The notes: generated from the sequence alone by a model not told the origin. A stretch of DNA of 64,000 nt from Planctomycetia bacterium (GCA_026401035.1 JAPLNR010000054.1:62001-126000), one strand, 5' to 3'. Numbered from the stretch's first letter, positions 38,801 through 48,442 are shown. A program made the numbers and translations.

Positions 38801-39357
38801 CCCTGACTGGTTCCACGAGTGCAGCGACGGTGACGGTGCTCGACCATGCGACATCGAGCCTTTCGGGGACGGGGGCCGTCCTGAGCGCCGTCCTCGACCT
38901 CGGCACATGGGACTACGGGAGCCAGACATGGACCTCCGGCTGCAACACGGGAACGTTCTTCATCTCCAATCTCACGAGCCTCGCCGGGGCTTCGCTCACG
39001 GCCGACCTGTCGCTGACGAACTACACGGCCAACGCCGACGGCTTCTCGACCAACCTGAGCACCTACGCGGACATCCTCGGCGGCCAATCTTCCCCCTTCA
39101 CGATCACTTTCGATCCCACGTCATTTGGGACGTCGGGCACACAGACGAAAACGTTCACGCTCACGATGGCCGACAAGACCGGCCTCTCCGGTGGGACGAG
39201 CACCAACACGCTCACCGTAACGGCGAACGTGGTGGTGGTGCCTGAGCCTGGGGCTCTTGCCATCGCCGGGATCGGCACCGGCATGACCATTGCCGGGTGG
39301 TTTGCCGCGAAGCGGCGACGAATGCACCGGGTGAAGATTAGCAGTACACTTTGTTGA
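35845..39357 (+). CDS. PEP-CTERM protein with autotransporter-associated beta-strand repeats
   Basis: 1170 residues. Signal peptide about 1-33 ([15 protein letters not shown]). The body is a Gly/Ser/Thr/Asn-rich right-handed beta-helix of PATR-type repeats, for example [20 protein letters not shown] and [21 protein letters not shown] later region is [20 protein letters not shown], then a non-repetitive beta domain. The C-terminus is a sorting tag: [13 protein letters not shown], a hydrophobic helix and [17 protein letters not shown] proteins are processed by an exosortase and exported to the surface or matrix; no exosortase is seen in the window. It is followed two bases later by a DUF1559 gene and is divergent from the kinase. 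Confidence 0.88.
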   Translation: MVAFEHFRAVNSARWAGITVGLWALASAAPALAATGTWNTTTTNGSWATTGNWNGGVPGTGDTATFSGTSNNQTIVTGTITLGSLLFDTASVGAYTVGGAAAGTGQITLDNNGSITVTASATNSQTINAKIVLGASGTVSNSASGKTLSLAGGITGASTGTSTLSIAGPAQTTINGAIIDGAGGALGITITSAGNTRFGGANTFTGPLIIAAGAGAFNNDGASSIPTGAAVTFNGGSWGLNNDITVGALSGTNASSFFFRNPAGAKTITVGSGNASSSFAGSISDNNPTSTINVGKIGSGTWSLSNAGSTYAGTTTISAGAVQVAKLSNINTASSIGKGSSAGAATDLVLAGGVLRYAGSGDSTNRLFSTGTAGGGIEASGAAALVFTGTGAMGFNSQSGARTVTLSGTSTANNSLAMAIGDNGGATSLLKNGAGLWILTGANGYSGSTTVNAGTLQFGSDSTATSFSTSGTIALAGTLKAHNGTLTLTNNRINITGASGNLTTGASGTISVSGVTFANQAGTNVAVTAPMVIGVGGLTVAASSTSSGAWVNLSGNLSGAGAVTLDSQGLNTFQLTGSNSFTGGIVASSGYWHGGQNNSIPAGASVTNNGTWGVTGDATIGSLTGNGGIFNTNSVLKTLTIGAGNASSSYSGGIGGGQNLAVVKTASGTFTLSAAWSHDGGTTINGGMLSIASAGALSGTAGTVTINGGELKYNSATTLTRPIAFTAGTISGTGTIGAAVTAGVGAILSPGNSPGTQNYTSGLTLGPGGQYTWEINNWTGSAGTNYDQLAVSGSALNITATSGSTFKIAVTSLTGSNTTGAVANFGGGANGTSFTIATGSAGISNFDKTKFTVDTAAFTNNNSLPTSAGFWLTTNAGSTSLILNYAPSATRSLAAATSAAQIIVGGTATITAGVINAGNPANSPDALSFTGLAVGNGVSLGATSGSGITAGGTSATSGAFTTLTAGTFSFTPSVATATNTNIGTIALTGSTSAATVTVLDHATSSLSGTGAVLSAVLDLGTWDYGSQTWTSGCNTGTFFISNLTSLAGASLTADLSLTNYTANADGFSTNLSTYADILGGQSSPFTITFDPTSFGTSGTQTKTFTLTMADKTGLSGGTSTNTLTVTANVVVVPEPGALAIAGIGTGMTIAGWFAAKRRRMHRVKISSTLC

Positions 39358-39359
39358 TC

Positions 39360-40430
39360 ATGAGTGTGGCTTTGCCAACGGGTCTGGGGCCCGAGGGAAA
39401 TAACGTGCCTACCGTTTCGGTGCCGCGGGCCCGACGATTATCGGGCTTCACGCTCGTCGAGATGCTCGTCGTGGTTGCGATCATCGGCGTGCTCGTCGCC
39501 CTGCTCATTCCAGGCGTCCAGTCGGCCCGCGAATCAGCCCGCCGAATCCAATGTGGCAACAACCTGAAGCAGATGGGGCTGGCGCTTCACAACTACCACG
39601 ACGTCAGAAAAAAGCTGCCTTCGCCCAGCATGAGCATGAAAATGCTGAACCCGGAGTCCTCATCTGGCACCCAGACGTGGTCAACCACAGCGGGCTCGAG
39701 TTGGCCGGCCCACACCTGGAGCGAATATATCTTTCCCTTCATGGATATGGCTGACATCTATAACCAGATCGACTTTAACAGAGACTATTGGACACTCGCG
39801 GTGCTACGGGGCCGAAGACTCCCGCAATTCGAATGTCCGAGCAATCCTTTCTGCGCGACGATGATGCCAAAGGACGGCGTGAGCTACTTCTTCCCGCCGA
39901 GCGGTTCGTTCAAGATGGCCGTGGGCTGCTATGCCCCGAGTATGGGGCCGTCGCATCCGGCCGCCCTCGGCGGATCGGTGGCCGTCGATTGCCCTAGCAA
40001 CAACACCTACTGCTCCGTGGCTGCCTCCGACCCGAAACTCCAAAAGCTCTATGCGACCCCCGGCATGTTCAGTGGTCGCAGCACGCTGCAAGTGCCTTTC
40101 TCGGCGGTGACCGACGGCCTCTCGAAGACGATCATGCTTGGCGAGCGACGGGGCGAACTCTGTAAGAATTGTCTGCAGTTGTCTTACTACACGCCCTGTA
40201 TCTGGACTGGAAACCGGATCAACAGTCCAAACATCAAGGAAAACGACATGACCGCCGATTACAACAACGGCGGCGCTGCCAGCTACCACGCCGCTGGTGC
40301 CAGCTTCGTCATGGGCGACGGGGCGGTAGTCTTCTTCGACAACAACATCGACTACCAGATCTACAATGCCCTCGGCTGCCGTGATGACGCAGGCTTCGCC
40401 ATCAATGTCGCCAACGTGGCCGTGCCATGA
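39360..40430 (+). CDS. DUF1559 pseudopilin-like protein
   Basis: 356 residues. Prepilin-type N-terminus [19 protein letters not shown] after a basic leader (about residue 25); cleavage is expected after the Gly with the following Phe methylated. Next comes the family sequence [22 protein letters not shown], and at the end the signature [15 protein letters not shown]. Start at 39360 lies just after the stop of the PEP-CTERM gene; an ATG nine bases earlier overlaps it. DUF1559 proteins are hugely expanded in planctomycetes and are thought to form type II secretion- or pilus-like structures. The 3' end overlaps the lipoprotein gene by ATGA. Confidence 0.9.
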   Translation: MSVALPTGLGPEGNNVPTVSVPRARRLSGFTLVEMLVVVAIIGVLVALLIPGVQSARESARRIQCGNNLKQMGLALHNYHDVRKKLPSPSMSMKMLNPESSSGTQTWSTTAGSSWPAHTWSEYIFPFMDMADIYNQIDFNRDYWTLAVLRGRRLPQFECPSNPFCATMMPKDGVSYFFPPSGSFKMAVGCYAPSMGPSHPAALGGSVAVDCPSNNTYCSVAASDPKLQKLYATPGMFSGRSTLQVPFSAVTDGLSKTIMLGERRGELCKNCLQLSYYTPCIWTGNRINSPNIKENDMTADYNNGGAASYHAAGASFVMGDGAVVFFDNNIDYQIYNALGCRDDAGFAINVANVAVP

Positions 40431-40891
40431 CCTCTTCATTGAAACAGCCTCTAGCAGTATCCGTCGCCCGGTCGAACCTCGTCGTGCTTCCCGGTCTGCT
40501 CCCCTGCCTACTCTTGGCCAGCGGGTGCGGGCCTCGTGTACCCGCGGGCTTCGTCGTCGTGGCGGGCACCGTGACCTACGAAGCCGCACCGCTCACTACC
40601 GGTACGATTCTTTTTTCTGCTGAATCTGGCGCTGCAGCCTCTGCACAGATTGATCCGTACGGCAGGTTTCGTACGACTTTGCGACCAGGGCGAGTAGTGA
40701 TCGCCGTGCGAGCGAAAGAAGGCGTCGACAGACTCGACGAGAAGGGCAACTACATTGCTGCCAAGAGCGTGATCCCCGAGACGCTGGGCGACACGAAAAC
40801 CTCCGGCCTCTCGATCGACGTCGCAGCCGGCATGAAGCCGGTGAACATCGTTCTGGACCAGCAGGCTGACCCTCAGCCGGTTCGCAAGTGA
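40427..40891 (+). CDS. Small lipoprotein with Ig-like/carboxypeptidase-regulatory-like fold
   Basis: 154 residues with a lipobox (LLLASGC, Cys about 32). The mature part is a single beta-sandwich: [20 protein letters not shown], then [20 protein letters not shown]. Such proteins regularly follow DUF1559 genes in planctomycetes. The ATG overlaps the DUF1559 stop by four bases, so the two are co-translated. It is probably an outer-membrane or periplasmic partner of the pseudopilin. Confidence 0.82.
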   Translation: MTSSLKQPLAVSVARSNLVVLPGLLPCLLLASGCGPRVPAGFVVVAGTVTYEAAPLTTGTILFSAESGAAASAQIDPYGRFRTTLRPGRVVIAVRAKEGVDRLDEKGNYIAAKSVIPETLGDTKTSGLSIDVAAGMKPVNIVLDQQADPQPVRK

Positions 40892-41013
40892 GAGACAGCC
40901 GGATCGGGACATCTGCTCGCTTGATCTGCGCCTGATTGGAGCAGGGCCTGAAGCGAGAGGTGACGGCGCGTAAAAGAATCGAAAAAAAGCACGCCCGTCC
41001 CGATTTATCTTCG

Positions 41014-41027
41014 GGACGATATCGTCC
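41014..41027. promoter_or_regulatory. 14-bp perfect palindrome GGACGATATCGTCC
   Basis: It overlaps another hairpin (GTCCCGA tttatct TCGGGAC, 40997-41017), so the two folds exclude each other. It lies in the 457-bp spacer 40892-41348 downstream of the lipoprotein gene. It could be an operator or a folded 3' end; there is no T-run to make it a classic terminator. Confidence 0.35.
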
Positions 41028-41073
41028 GCCTATCCCGATCTTCACCGTCTCGAATTCCTTTGGAGACCACCCG

Positions 41074-41151
41074 ATGCCCACCAGCCCGTACGCGCCGCTC
41101 TCCATCGGCACCACCACGACCCGCCGCGGATTGCGGCATGAGTTTCCGTGA
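41074..41151 (+). pseudogene. Orphan gene start, truncated
   Basis: An ATG with TTTGGAG nine bases upstream begins MPTSPYAPLSIGTTTTRRG. The motif YAPLSIG is reminiscent of the N-terminus of NADH:flavin oxidoreductases (PLxIG), but only about 18 residues remain before the frame enters the fic scar and stops. It looks like a real 5' end cut off by rearrangement; the family guess is weak. Confidence 0.35.
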
Positions 41152-41232
41152 ACTATCCCCCGAGCATCGCGTTCAAGCGACGCCAGGGCGAGTACTATGC
41201 CCGCCTCGCAGCCGTCCGCACCGAAGGCGACT
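41129..41232 (+). pseudogene. Scar of a duplicated fic locus with an internal deletion
   Basis: 41129-41158 matches 46145-46174 (upstream of fic) at 29 of 30 positions, and the next bases 41159-41232 match 46967-47040 (inside fic) at 73 of 74. In the intact locus these two stretches are about 790 bp apart; here they are directly joined. Both are in the same order and strand. A copy of the fic region once stood here and was mostly deleted. Confidence 0.85.
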
Positions 41233-41348
41233 ATCACCTCGTCCACGGCCTGCTAATCCATGCTGGTGATTTGCCGTCAGCAACACCGTAGTATTCTTTC
41301 ATTTATGCTCGCTCGTCGCATTTCCCATTTTCCCCCAGGACTTCTGCA

Positions 41349-44282
41349 GTGAGAGCAGTGCGCAGGACGACCGTTGTGGTCATGGCCGCCTGCCTCGCGA
41401 CGCTGCGTCTCGAAGCCGCGGTGCCGATCGTGGCTGGCTTCGAGCGCTATGGCCGCTTCGCCGAGGGCGACGGCGCAAGGGTGGAGGCCGGGCTCCTCCT
41501 CCTCGGTGATTTGGGCTGCGTGAACTGCCATGCCGGCTCAGCAAAAGCCACGCAGCACTTCCTACCCAAGGCCGGCCCCGTGCTCGACCAGGTCGGTACG
41601 AGGCTCCGCCCGGAATGGATCGTCCGCTACTTGGCGGATCCGCATGCGACCAAGCCGGGCACTACCATGCCTCACGTGCTCGCCGGCCTGCCGGATGCCG
41701 AGCGGGAGCATGCGGCCACGGCGCTTGCCCACTTTCTGGTTTCCACCGGGGAATTCGTCGACGGTTGGGGCAACGAGCGGCCAAACGTCAGTCTTCAGGA
41801 GGGGCTCGCCGTGTATGAGCGTTCTGGCTGTACCGCCTGCCACGGCTCGCGAAAGACCGATGCCGTTGCGCTTGCTGACAGCGTGCCGCTCGGTGAACTC
41901 GACGGCAAGTGGTCTCCCCGGTCGCTCGACGAGTTCCTCAAAGACCCGCTGGCGACACGTCCCTCCAGCCGGATGCCCACGACCGTGCTCGCCGACAGTG
42001 ACCGCCGCCAACTCGTTGCCGCGCTCATGACCACCCCGCCGAGTCATGGATCAAGTTTCGACGACGTGACCGCCTTCAATGGGCGGGTGTGGTCCGCCCG
42101 CATTGATACGCTCGACGAGATGGCCTCGCTCGGGCCGCCAACGCGGTCAGCGCCGATGAAGGGCTTCGATGTCGTTGGACTGGCCCAGGCACGCGAGAAC
42201 TTCGCCGTGCAGCTCGATGGATTTTTTCATGCCCCCGTGCCGGGAGCGTATACCTTTCATCTGGCGAGCGACGACGGCAGCCGGCTGTTCGTGGGGGGAA
42301 CACTGGTCGTGAACAACGACGGCATCCACGGCCTTACCGAACGGCAGGAAACGGTCACTCTCGTGGCCGGAGTTCATCCACTGCGGATTGACTATTTCGA
42401 GGCGACTGGCGGCGAGGGGCTCTCCGTCGATGTGGTGCCCCCCGGCCGCCGGCGGCGGACGCTGCTGGCCCATGCCACTCCCGGCGCAGAAGACCATCCG
42501 GCGTTCCAGACGCGGAAGTTGGAGGTCGCGGCCCTGCCGTTCACGGTCGATCCCGCGCTTGCTGCCGAGGGGCGGCAGTTGTTCGGGAAGGTTGGTTGTG
42601 CGAACTGCCATGTGATGCACGACGGTGAAGGGCAACAGCTGGCGGTCTTGTCGGAGCCGAAATCCTTGTCTGAGTTGCGCGCGTTGACCTCCGGCTGCCT
42701 AACGGCCAATCCCGGCCAGGCAGCGGGTGGTCGGCCCGCTGCGGCACGGTATGGACTCGACGAGATCCAGCGGAGCATGCTGCGCGACGCCGTCTCGTGG
42801 CTGAAGGAATCGGCCGCGGATCAGGAGCCAACCCGCGAGTATCGCATCGACCGGGGGTTCACAGCGCTCAACTGCTACGCATGCCACGTTCGTGACGGTA
42901 AGGGGGGCACTGTGCCGGCGGTAGTCACCTTGGATGAGGAGGGCGAACCGGTCCGTGTCGACGCGGCCCGCGACGCGCTCTTCACCTCGGCGGTGGCGGA
43001 ACTCGGCGAAGAAGCCCGGCTTCCGCCATTGCTCACGGGCGTCGGCGACAAACTGGCTCCCGACTTTCTTGCACAGGTGCTTCGCGACGGCGGGCATGAC
43101 CGCGTTGGCTACATGCACACGCGCATGCCGAAATGGAACGGTCTCGTCGCCGATCCCCTCGCCGCCCTGCTCGCAGAGGATGCCAAGACCTCGGTGCCGG
43201 TGCCCGAACTTGGCGGGTTTGTCGCTGCAGAGGTAGCCGAACAGGGGCGGAGGCTGTGCGGATCAACGGCGTTAGGCTGCATCAAGTGCCATGCATTCGG
43301 CGGCGAGAAGGGGCAGAGCCTCGGCGTGATCGACATGACACGGATGCCCAAACGCCTGCGCCACGAATGGTTTCTCGCGTACGTCGCCAATCCACAGCGG
43401 TTTCGCCCCGGCACGCGGATGCCCGCGGCCTGGCCCGACGGCAAGACGTTTTTCACTGACATCCTCGATGGCTCCGCTGCCGGCCAGATCGAGAGCGTCT
43501 GGCGGTATGTCTCGGGAGCGAAACCCGCTCCGCCCCTCGGCCTGGCCACCGACCCGATCGAACTCGTTCCCGCAGGACGGCCGATCGTCTACCGGAATTT
43601 TATCGAGGGAGCCGGCCCGCGGGCGATCGGCGTCGGCTACCCGGAGCGGATCAACATGGCGTGGGATGCGAATGCCTCACGGCTGGCCTTGGTCTGGAGT
43701 GGCGGATTCATCGACGCCAGCCGCCATTGGACCGGGCGGGGCGCGGGCTTTCAGCCACCGTTGGGAAACGGAGTGTTTTGCGCCGACGCCTCGACGCCGC
43801 TCGCCGTGTTTGCGTCCAAGGCTGATCTGGCGACCGCCATGTGGCCGGCAGCCGCCGATCGTAAGTCGCAAGGCCCCGCCGCAGGGCATACCGCCCTCGG
43901 CTATCGCCTCGATGCCGCCGGCAGACCGATTTTTCGGTGGCGCTGGGGTGAGTGCATCGTGGTCGACGCAATCGAGCCGGTGACGTTCGGGGCCGCTGGC
44001 GCCGGGAAAGGGCCGTTCGCTGGCCTGAGACGCACGCTCACCATCTCCGGATCGCCCCCCGCAGGGACCGTCGCATTCAGGGCCGCTACAGGCGACTCGA
44101 TCGCAGATGAATCGGATGGCTGGTACCGCGTCGATGGGCGGTGGCGGGTGCGGGTCGAGGCAGACGGGACAATCGTGCGACGTGGCGACGAGGGTCACCC
44201 CGAAGTGCGGGTGCCGCTCGTCTGGAAGCCAACTGCCGACGGCCGAGCCGAGGCTGTGGTGGTGGAGGAACTCAGATGGTGA
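41349..44282 (+). CDS. Secreted c-type cytochrome-like protein with PA14 domain
   Basis: 977 residues, GTG start with AGGA nine bases upstream and an N-terminal signal (VVMAACLATLRLEA). Five CxxCH haem-binding motifs are visible: CVNCH, CTACH, CANCH, CYACH and CIKCH. A PA14 domain lies between the second and third (about residues 235-375; FHLASDDGSRLFVGGTLVV, then DYFEATGGEGLSVDV). It belongs to the large haem-binding planctomycete proteins thought to act in periplasmic oxidation of sugars or in electron transfer. It overlaps the next gene by seven bases, and the products probably form one complex. Electron acceptor and substrate are unknown. Confidence 0.85.
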   Translation: MRAVRRTTVVVMAACLATLRLEAAVPIVAGFERYGRFAEGDGARVEAGLLLLGDLGCVNCHAGSAKATQHFLPKAGPVLDQVGTRLRPEWIVRYLADPHATKPGTTMPHVLAGLPDAEREHAATALAHFLVSTGEFVDGWGNERPNVSLQEGLAVYERSGCTACHGSRKTDAVALADSVPLGELDGKWSPRSLDEFLKDPLATRPSSRMPTTVLADSDRRQLVAALMTTPPSHGSSFDDVTAFNGRVWSARIDTLDEMASLGPPTRSAPMKGFDVVGLAQARENFAVQLDGFFHAPVPGAYTFHLASDDGSRLFVGGTLVVNNDGIHGLTERQETVTLVAGVHPLRIDYFEATGGEGLSVDVVPPGRRRRTLLAHATPGAEDHPAFQTRKLEVAALPFTVDPALAAEGRQLFGKVGCANCHVMHDGEGQQLAVLSEPKSLSELRALTSGCLTANPGQAAGGRPAAARYGLDEIQRSMLRDAVSWLKESAADQEPTREYRIDRGFTALNCYACHVRDGKGGTVPAVVTLDEEGEPVRVDAARDALFTSAVAELGEEARLPPLLTGVGDKLAPDFLAQVLRDGGHDRVGYMHTRMPKWNGLVADPLAALLAEDAKTSVPVPELGGFVAAEVAEQGRRLCGSTALGCIKCHAFGGEKGQSLGVIDMTRMPKRLRHEWFLAYVANPQRFRPGTRMPAAWPDGKTFFTDILDGSAAGQIESVWRYVSGAKPAPPLGLATDPIELVPAGRPIVYRNFIEGAGPRAIGVGYPERINMAWDANASRLALVWSGGFIDASRHWTGRGAGFQPPLGNGVFCADASTPLAVFASKADLATAMWPAAADRKSQGPAAGHTALGYRLDAAGRPIFRWRWGECIVVDAIEPVTFGAAGAGKGPFAGLRRTLTISGSPPAGTVAFRAATGDSIADESDGWYRVDGRWRVRVEADGTIVRRGDEGHPEVRVPLVWKPTADGRAEAVVVEELRW

Positions 44283-45814
44283 TTCGAATCGGCCGAGCGT
44301 TGGCCTGCTGCGTGTTGCTCTTGTCGGGTTTGGCGTGGATCGTGCCAGTTGCTGCCGTGGAACCCGCGAGCACCACGCCCGCGCAGAGCGATTACTGGCA
44401 GATCGAGGCGGTGCCCACACCGTCCGACGTGGTGCTCGAGGTTTCGGCGCTGGAATGGGTTCCGGCTTCCCCCGCTGCTCCAGAGGGCATGCTGGCCGTA
44501 GCCACGCGCCGCGGCGACATCTGGCTGGCCACGGGCGTCGAGGGTGACCTCTCGAAAGTCACCTGGAAGCGGTTCGCTGAAGGACTGCACGAGCCGTTCG
44601 GCCTGGCCTGGCGCGACGGGCCCGACGGCACATGGCTCTACGTCACGCAGCGAGGCGAGCTCTCGCGGCTGCGGGACGAGACAGGCGATGGTGTGGCCGA
44701 TGTCTACGAGACGGTCAGCGATGCATGGGGCATCAACGGCGACTACCACGAATACGCCTTCGGATCGAAGTTCGACCGCGAGGGCCGGATCTGGATCGTA
44801 CTTTGCCTCACCGCATCGACCTCCAGCGATGCACCGTTCCGGGGCTGGTGCGTCCGGGTGGCGGAGGACGGCACGATGATCCCCACCTGCAGCGGGATTC
44901 GATCGCCCGGCGGCATCGGCTTCGGCTGCGACGGCGAGGTCTATTACACCGACAATCAAGGCCCATGGAACGGCAGCTGCTCGCTCAAGCACCTCGTGCC
45001 GGGCGACTTCATGGGAAATCCTGCGGGCAACAAGTGGTATACCCAGGCGCCGGGGATGGGATCCGCGCCGGAAGAGCCGAAGAGTGGTTCGCGGATCACG
45101 GCCGAGACCAGGCGGATTCCGCGACTGAGGCCACCGGCCGTGGTCTTTCCCTACGCACTGATGGGACAGAGCGCCGCGGGCATCCTCTGCGACTCTACCC
45201 AGGGCCGATTCGGCCCCTTTGCAGGACAGCTCTTCGTTACCGACAACTCGCACAGCATGGTGATGCGGTGCGCGCTGGAAACGATCCACGGCGTGAAGCA
45301 GGGCGGCTGCTTTCCGATGCTCGCGGGCCTGCGGAGCGGCTCGCTCGCCGAGCAGTTTTCGCCAGGGGGCAGGCTCTTCGTGGGCGGCACGAATCGCGGC
45401 TGGGGATCGCGCGGCCCCGGCAGCTTCGCCCTCGAACGAGTCACTTGGACGGGCCGAACGCCGTTCGAGATCCGAGCCATCAGGGCCATTGCCGGAGGAT
45501 TCGAACTCGAGTTTACGCACCCTGTCGATCCGGCCACGGCGGCAGATCTGCGGAGCTATGCCGCCCGTGGATTCACCTACATCTATCAGTCGGCCTACGG
45601 GAGCCCCGTGGTGGACAACGAGCCGTGCCCGGTTCAGAAGGCGGAGCCGACGGCCGACGGCCGCAGCGTGAGGCTCATGCTGGGAAACCTTCGCGAGGGA
45701 ATGATCCACGAGATTCGGGCCGCCGGGATCCGCGCCGCCGCCTCGGCCGACGGCGCCGCTGGCCAGCCGTTACTGCACGATACCGGCTGGTACACGCTCA
45801 ACCGCCTGCCGTAG
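44276..45814 (+). CDS. Secreted beta-propeller protein partnering the haem protein (DUF7133/PVC-type dehydrogenase-like)
   Basis: 512 residues. Signal peptide about 1-27 (ALACCVLLLSGLAWIVPVAA). Propeller blades of the glucose/sorbosone dehydrogenase type follow: EGLHEPFGLAWRDGPDG, SDAWGINGDYHEYAFGSKFD, SGIRSPGGIGFGCDGEVYYTDNQG, PFAGQLFVTDN. The ATG lies inside the end of the upstream gene with GGAGGAACTCAG before it. It has no CxxCH of its own, so the upstream protein would supply the haems. This is probably the substrate-binding half of a periplasmic sugar-oxidising pair; substrate not readable. Confidence 0.8.
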   Translation: MVIRIGRALACCVLLLSGLAWIVPVAAVEPASTTPAQSDYWQIEAVPTPSDVVLEVSALEWVPASPAAPEGMLAVATRRGDIWLATGVEGDLSKVTWKRFAEGLHEPFGLAWRDGPDGTWLYVTQRGELSRLRDETGDGVADVYETVSDAWGINGDYHEYAFGSKFDREGRIWIVLCLTASTSSDAPFRGWCVRVAEDGTMIPTCSGIRSPGGIGFGCDGEVYYTDNQGPWNGSCSLKHLVPGDFMGNPAGNKWYTQAPGMGSAPEEPKSGSRITAETRRIPRLRPPAVVFPYALMGQSAAGILCDSTQGRFGPFAGQLFVTDNSHSMVMRCALETIHGVKQGGCFPMLAGLRSGSLAEQFSPGGRLFVGGTNRGWGSRGPGSFALERVTWTGRTPFEIRAIRAIAGGFELEFTHPVDPATAADLRSYAARGFTYIYQSAYGSPVVDNEPCPVQKAEPTADGRSVRLMLGNLREGMIHEIRAAGIRAAASADGAAGQPLLHDTGWYTLNRLP

Positions 45815-46229
45815 TCGAGCAACGGCACTTCGGCTGACCTGCTTCCCTTGAAAGGCAGCACTTCCCCAGAGAGAATCCAAGCTGAGTAGCCCGACGACGG
45901 TTGAAACTCCACCGACGCCAAGACCCTCGGCCGCACCCATTCCGTGGCTCCTGGCATCAAGCCCGTCGAGTTCGTGCTCGTCCGTTGATGTGCCGCCCGC
46001 ATCGGTCGTGGGATCAGGCCAAGATCTCTTTGATCACGTGCGACGGCTCCACGCCGGTGAGGCGGAAGTCGAGCCCCTGCGACCGGAAACTCAGCCGGGT
46101 ATGGTCGCAAGAAAAGGCCCGCCGGCAGCCACGCCCGGAAAATTGATTGCGGCATGAGTTTCCGCGAACTATCCTCTAGGAAACGATCGTTGCTTACGGT
46201 CTATTGCTCGAAAAGGATCGTTTCTTTCG
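45815..46229. other. 415-bp spacer with a possible gene tail
   Basis: One frame ending at 45988 reads DAKTLGRTHSVAPGIKPVEF and then VLVR and a stop, preceded by an in-frame stop at 45902. It may be the last 27 codons of a lost gene; the family was not recognised. The stretch 46145-46174 recurs in the scar at 41129. Otherwise nothing was seen. Confidence 0.35.
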
Positions 46230-47420
46230 ATGCCCCGCGAGACCGGCAGTTTCCGAACCAGTACGACCCACGGGGAGACCGTCCGGGCGTTTGTGCCGTA
46301 CCCTTTGCCGCCGGCCGCCCCACCACTGGCGATCGAGAATGAACTCGCTGAGCGGCACACTGAGGCCCTTGCCGCCATCGGCCGTCTCCGGCTCGCCGGG
46401 GCGATGGTGCCCGATCCAAGCTGGTTTCTTTACGGCTTCGTTCGCAAGGAGGCCGTGCTGTCGTCGCAGATCGAAGGCACTCAGGCGACCCTCCGCGATG
46501 TCGCCACCTTCGAGGCCACGAGCATGGCCGACAGGCCGGCCGACGTCGCGGAGGTCTGTAACTACGTCGATGCCTTGAACCAGTCCCGTGCCACGATCAA
46601 TGATCCGGCGGGCCTGCCACTCTCCACGCGGCTGCTCTGCCACGCGCATCGCATTCTGATGCGTGGCGTGCGCGGCGCTGACAAACTCCCAGGCGAGATC
46701 CGCCGCAGTCAAAACTGGATCGGTGGTAGCCGGCCAGGCAACGCAAGCTTTGTGCCACCGCCACCTGAGGAGGTCGCTCCCGCGCTGGCCGCGCTTGAGC
46801 GGTGGATCCATGCAGACGATCCGCTGCCCCCCTTGGTCAAGGCCGGGCTCGCGCACGTGCAGTTCGAGACGATCCACCCGTTTCTCGATGGCAACGGCCG
46901 CATCGGCCGCATGCTCATCACCTTGCTGGTCGAGCATTGGGACCTGCTCGACCAGCCACTCCTCTACCCGAGCATCGCGTTCAAGCGACGCCAGGGCGAG
47001 TACTACGCCCGCCTCGCAGCCGTCCGCACCGAAGGCGACTGGGAAGGTTGGACGTCGTTCTTTCTCGAGTGCGTAGCCGCTGCGGCCGATGACGGCGTCG
47101 CCATCGCGAGGGCCATCCACGCCCTCGTTGCCCGCGACCGCAACCGAATTGTCCAACACCCCCGGGCGACCGTCGCGGCCATCCAACTCCTCGACCATCT
47201 TCCCTCGACCCCGGTTCTGACGGTTCCGCGGGCGCGCGGTCTCCTCGGCATTACTGCGCCGCCAGCACGCAAGGCCATTGAACTGCTCGAGTCGCTCGGC
47301 GTGCTTCGCGAGACGACGGGGAAGCAGCGAGACCGTGTCTATGCCTATCATGCATATCTGGAACTGCTGACGGAGTCGTCTCAACCGACTGCCGTAGTCG
47401 AGTTCGTGCCCGCCCAATGA
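46230..47420 (+). CDS. Fic family AMPylase-like protein
   Basis: 396 residues. Fic proteins transfer AMP or related groups to hydroxyl side chains of target proteins. Three parts are seen: Fic_N with the inhibitory helix motif SSQIEGT (Glu82), the Fic core with catalytic H216-P-F-L-D-G-N-G-R, and a C-terminal winged-helix-like domain (ITAPPARKAIELLESLGVLRE). Because the inhibitory motif is N-terminal, it is a class II Fic protein, held inactive by Glu82. No separate antitoxin is needed. A partial copy of this locus is at 41129. The target is unknown. Confidence 0.92.
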   Translation: MPRETGSFRTSTTHGETVRAFVPYPLPPAAPPLAIENELAERHTEALAAIGRLRLAGAMVPDPSWFLYGFVRKEAVLSSQIEGTQATLRDVATFEATSMADRPADVAEVCNYVDALNQSRATINDPAGLPLSTRLLCHAHRILMRGVRGADKLPGEIRRSQNWIGGSRPGNASFVPPPPEEVAPALAALERWIHADDPLPPLVKAGLAHVQFETIHPFLDGNGRIGRMLITLLVEHWDLLDQPLLYPSIAFKRRQGEYYARLAAVRTEGDWEGWTSFFLECVAAAADDGVAIARAIHALVARDRNRIVQHPRATVAAIQLLDHLPSTPVLTVPRARGLLGITAPPARKAIELLESLGVLRETTGKQRDRVYAYHAYLELLTESSQPTAVVEFVPAQ

Positions 47421-47454
47421 CGTGCCTTGAGATGCCTCACGGAGCCGCTCGTAT

Positions 47455-48371
47455 ATGCCTGAATGGCTGACTGTTTCCGTTGGATCCCAGCCGGGGCTCC
47501 CCTGGCAGGCCTTGGCCATTCGACTCGCGGCGGCGGCGGCTTTCGGGCTCGTCGTGACATGGCTGTATCGAGCCACACGAGACGCTGCGCGGATCTCGGC
47601 TTCGTTTCCGGGCACGCTCTCGCTCTTATGTGTGCTCATCGCCATGGTGACGCAGGTGATCGGCGACAACGTCGCGCTCGCCTTCAGCCTCGTGGGCGCC
47701 CTGTCGATCGTTCGCTTCCGCACCGTCGTGCAGGACACGCGTGACACCGCCTTCGTGATCTTCGCGGTGGCGGTGGGCATGGCGATCGGTGCCGGACAGC
47801 CCGCGGTGGCGGTGGCGGGCACAATCGCCACGGGGGCGGTGGCCTGGCTGTTTCGTGACGCCGCCGCCATCCATCGGGGCAGAAGTCCACGGGCCTTCGC
47901 CGTGGTGGTGCGGGCCGGGGCGGATGCCGCGGTCGAGGGCCGCGTGTGCGAGGTGCTCGGGAGGCATGGCGATAAGGTCGAACTCGTCGGCAGCGGCACC
48001 GCCAAGAAGGGCATGGCCGTGCAGGCCGAATCCCTGGTCCGGGAACTGCTTGGGTCGGAGATCTTTCGAGCGGCCGGCATCCCCACGCCCCGCGTGGCCC
48101 GGGCCCGACCGCTGGCAGGCGGTCGAGGACGTGCTCGCCGTCGAACCGTTTCTCACGTTCGCCGCGCTGGAACTGATGACGGGCCACTGGGATGGCTACT
48201 GCCTCAGCCGCAACAACTACCGCCTCCATGCAGATCCAGCGGACGGCGGCCGGTTTCACTTCCTGCCGCATGGCCATGGATCAGATCTTCGGCAACGCCC
48301 AGGCCGAGGTGCCGGAGCCGCCGCTGTGGTGCACGGCACTCGACGCCTCCGGGCGGGGCGACGTCTGGTAG
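47455..48371 (+). pseudogene. Decayed DUF4956-CotH fusion
   Basis: The frame starts as a DUF4956 membrane protein: helices ALAIRLAAAAAFGLVVTWLY, SLLCVLIAMVTQV and TAFVIFAVAVGMAIG, with LVGALSIVRFRTVVQDTRD between. After SGTAKKGMAV (about residue 180) it runs directly into a CotH-kinase-like segment (ESLVRELLGSEIFRAAGIPTPR). Then a second frame carries on as EDVLAVEPFLTFAALELMTG and HWDGYCLSRNNYRL, and a third as MAMDQIFGNAQ before a stop at 48371. So a deletion fused the two genes and at least two frameshifts broke CotH. DUF4956, VTC and CotH genes are commonly neighbours in planctomycetes. The DUF4956 part could still be made with a foreign tail. Confidence 0.72.
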
Positions 48372-48442
48372 ACGGGCGGGCATCGCAGAAAACGATATGC
48401 TCATGCCAGATCTAGATCAGGTCCTTCGGCAAGGACGCAAAA

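Noticed and set aside
44195-45709. 500-codon minus-strand open frame
   Set aside because: Shadow of the propeller gene; no motifs, and its codons mirror those of the plus strand.
46194-48086. 630-codon minus-strand open frame across fic and DUF4956
   Set aside because: It spans two unrelated plus-strand genes and has no recognisable domain.
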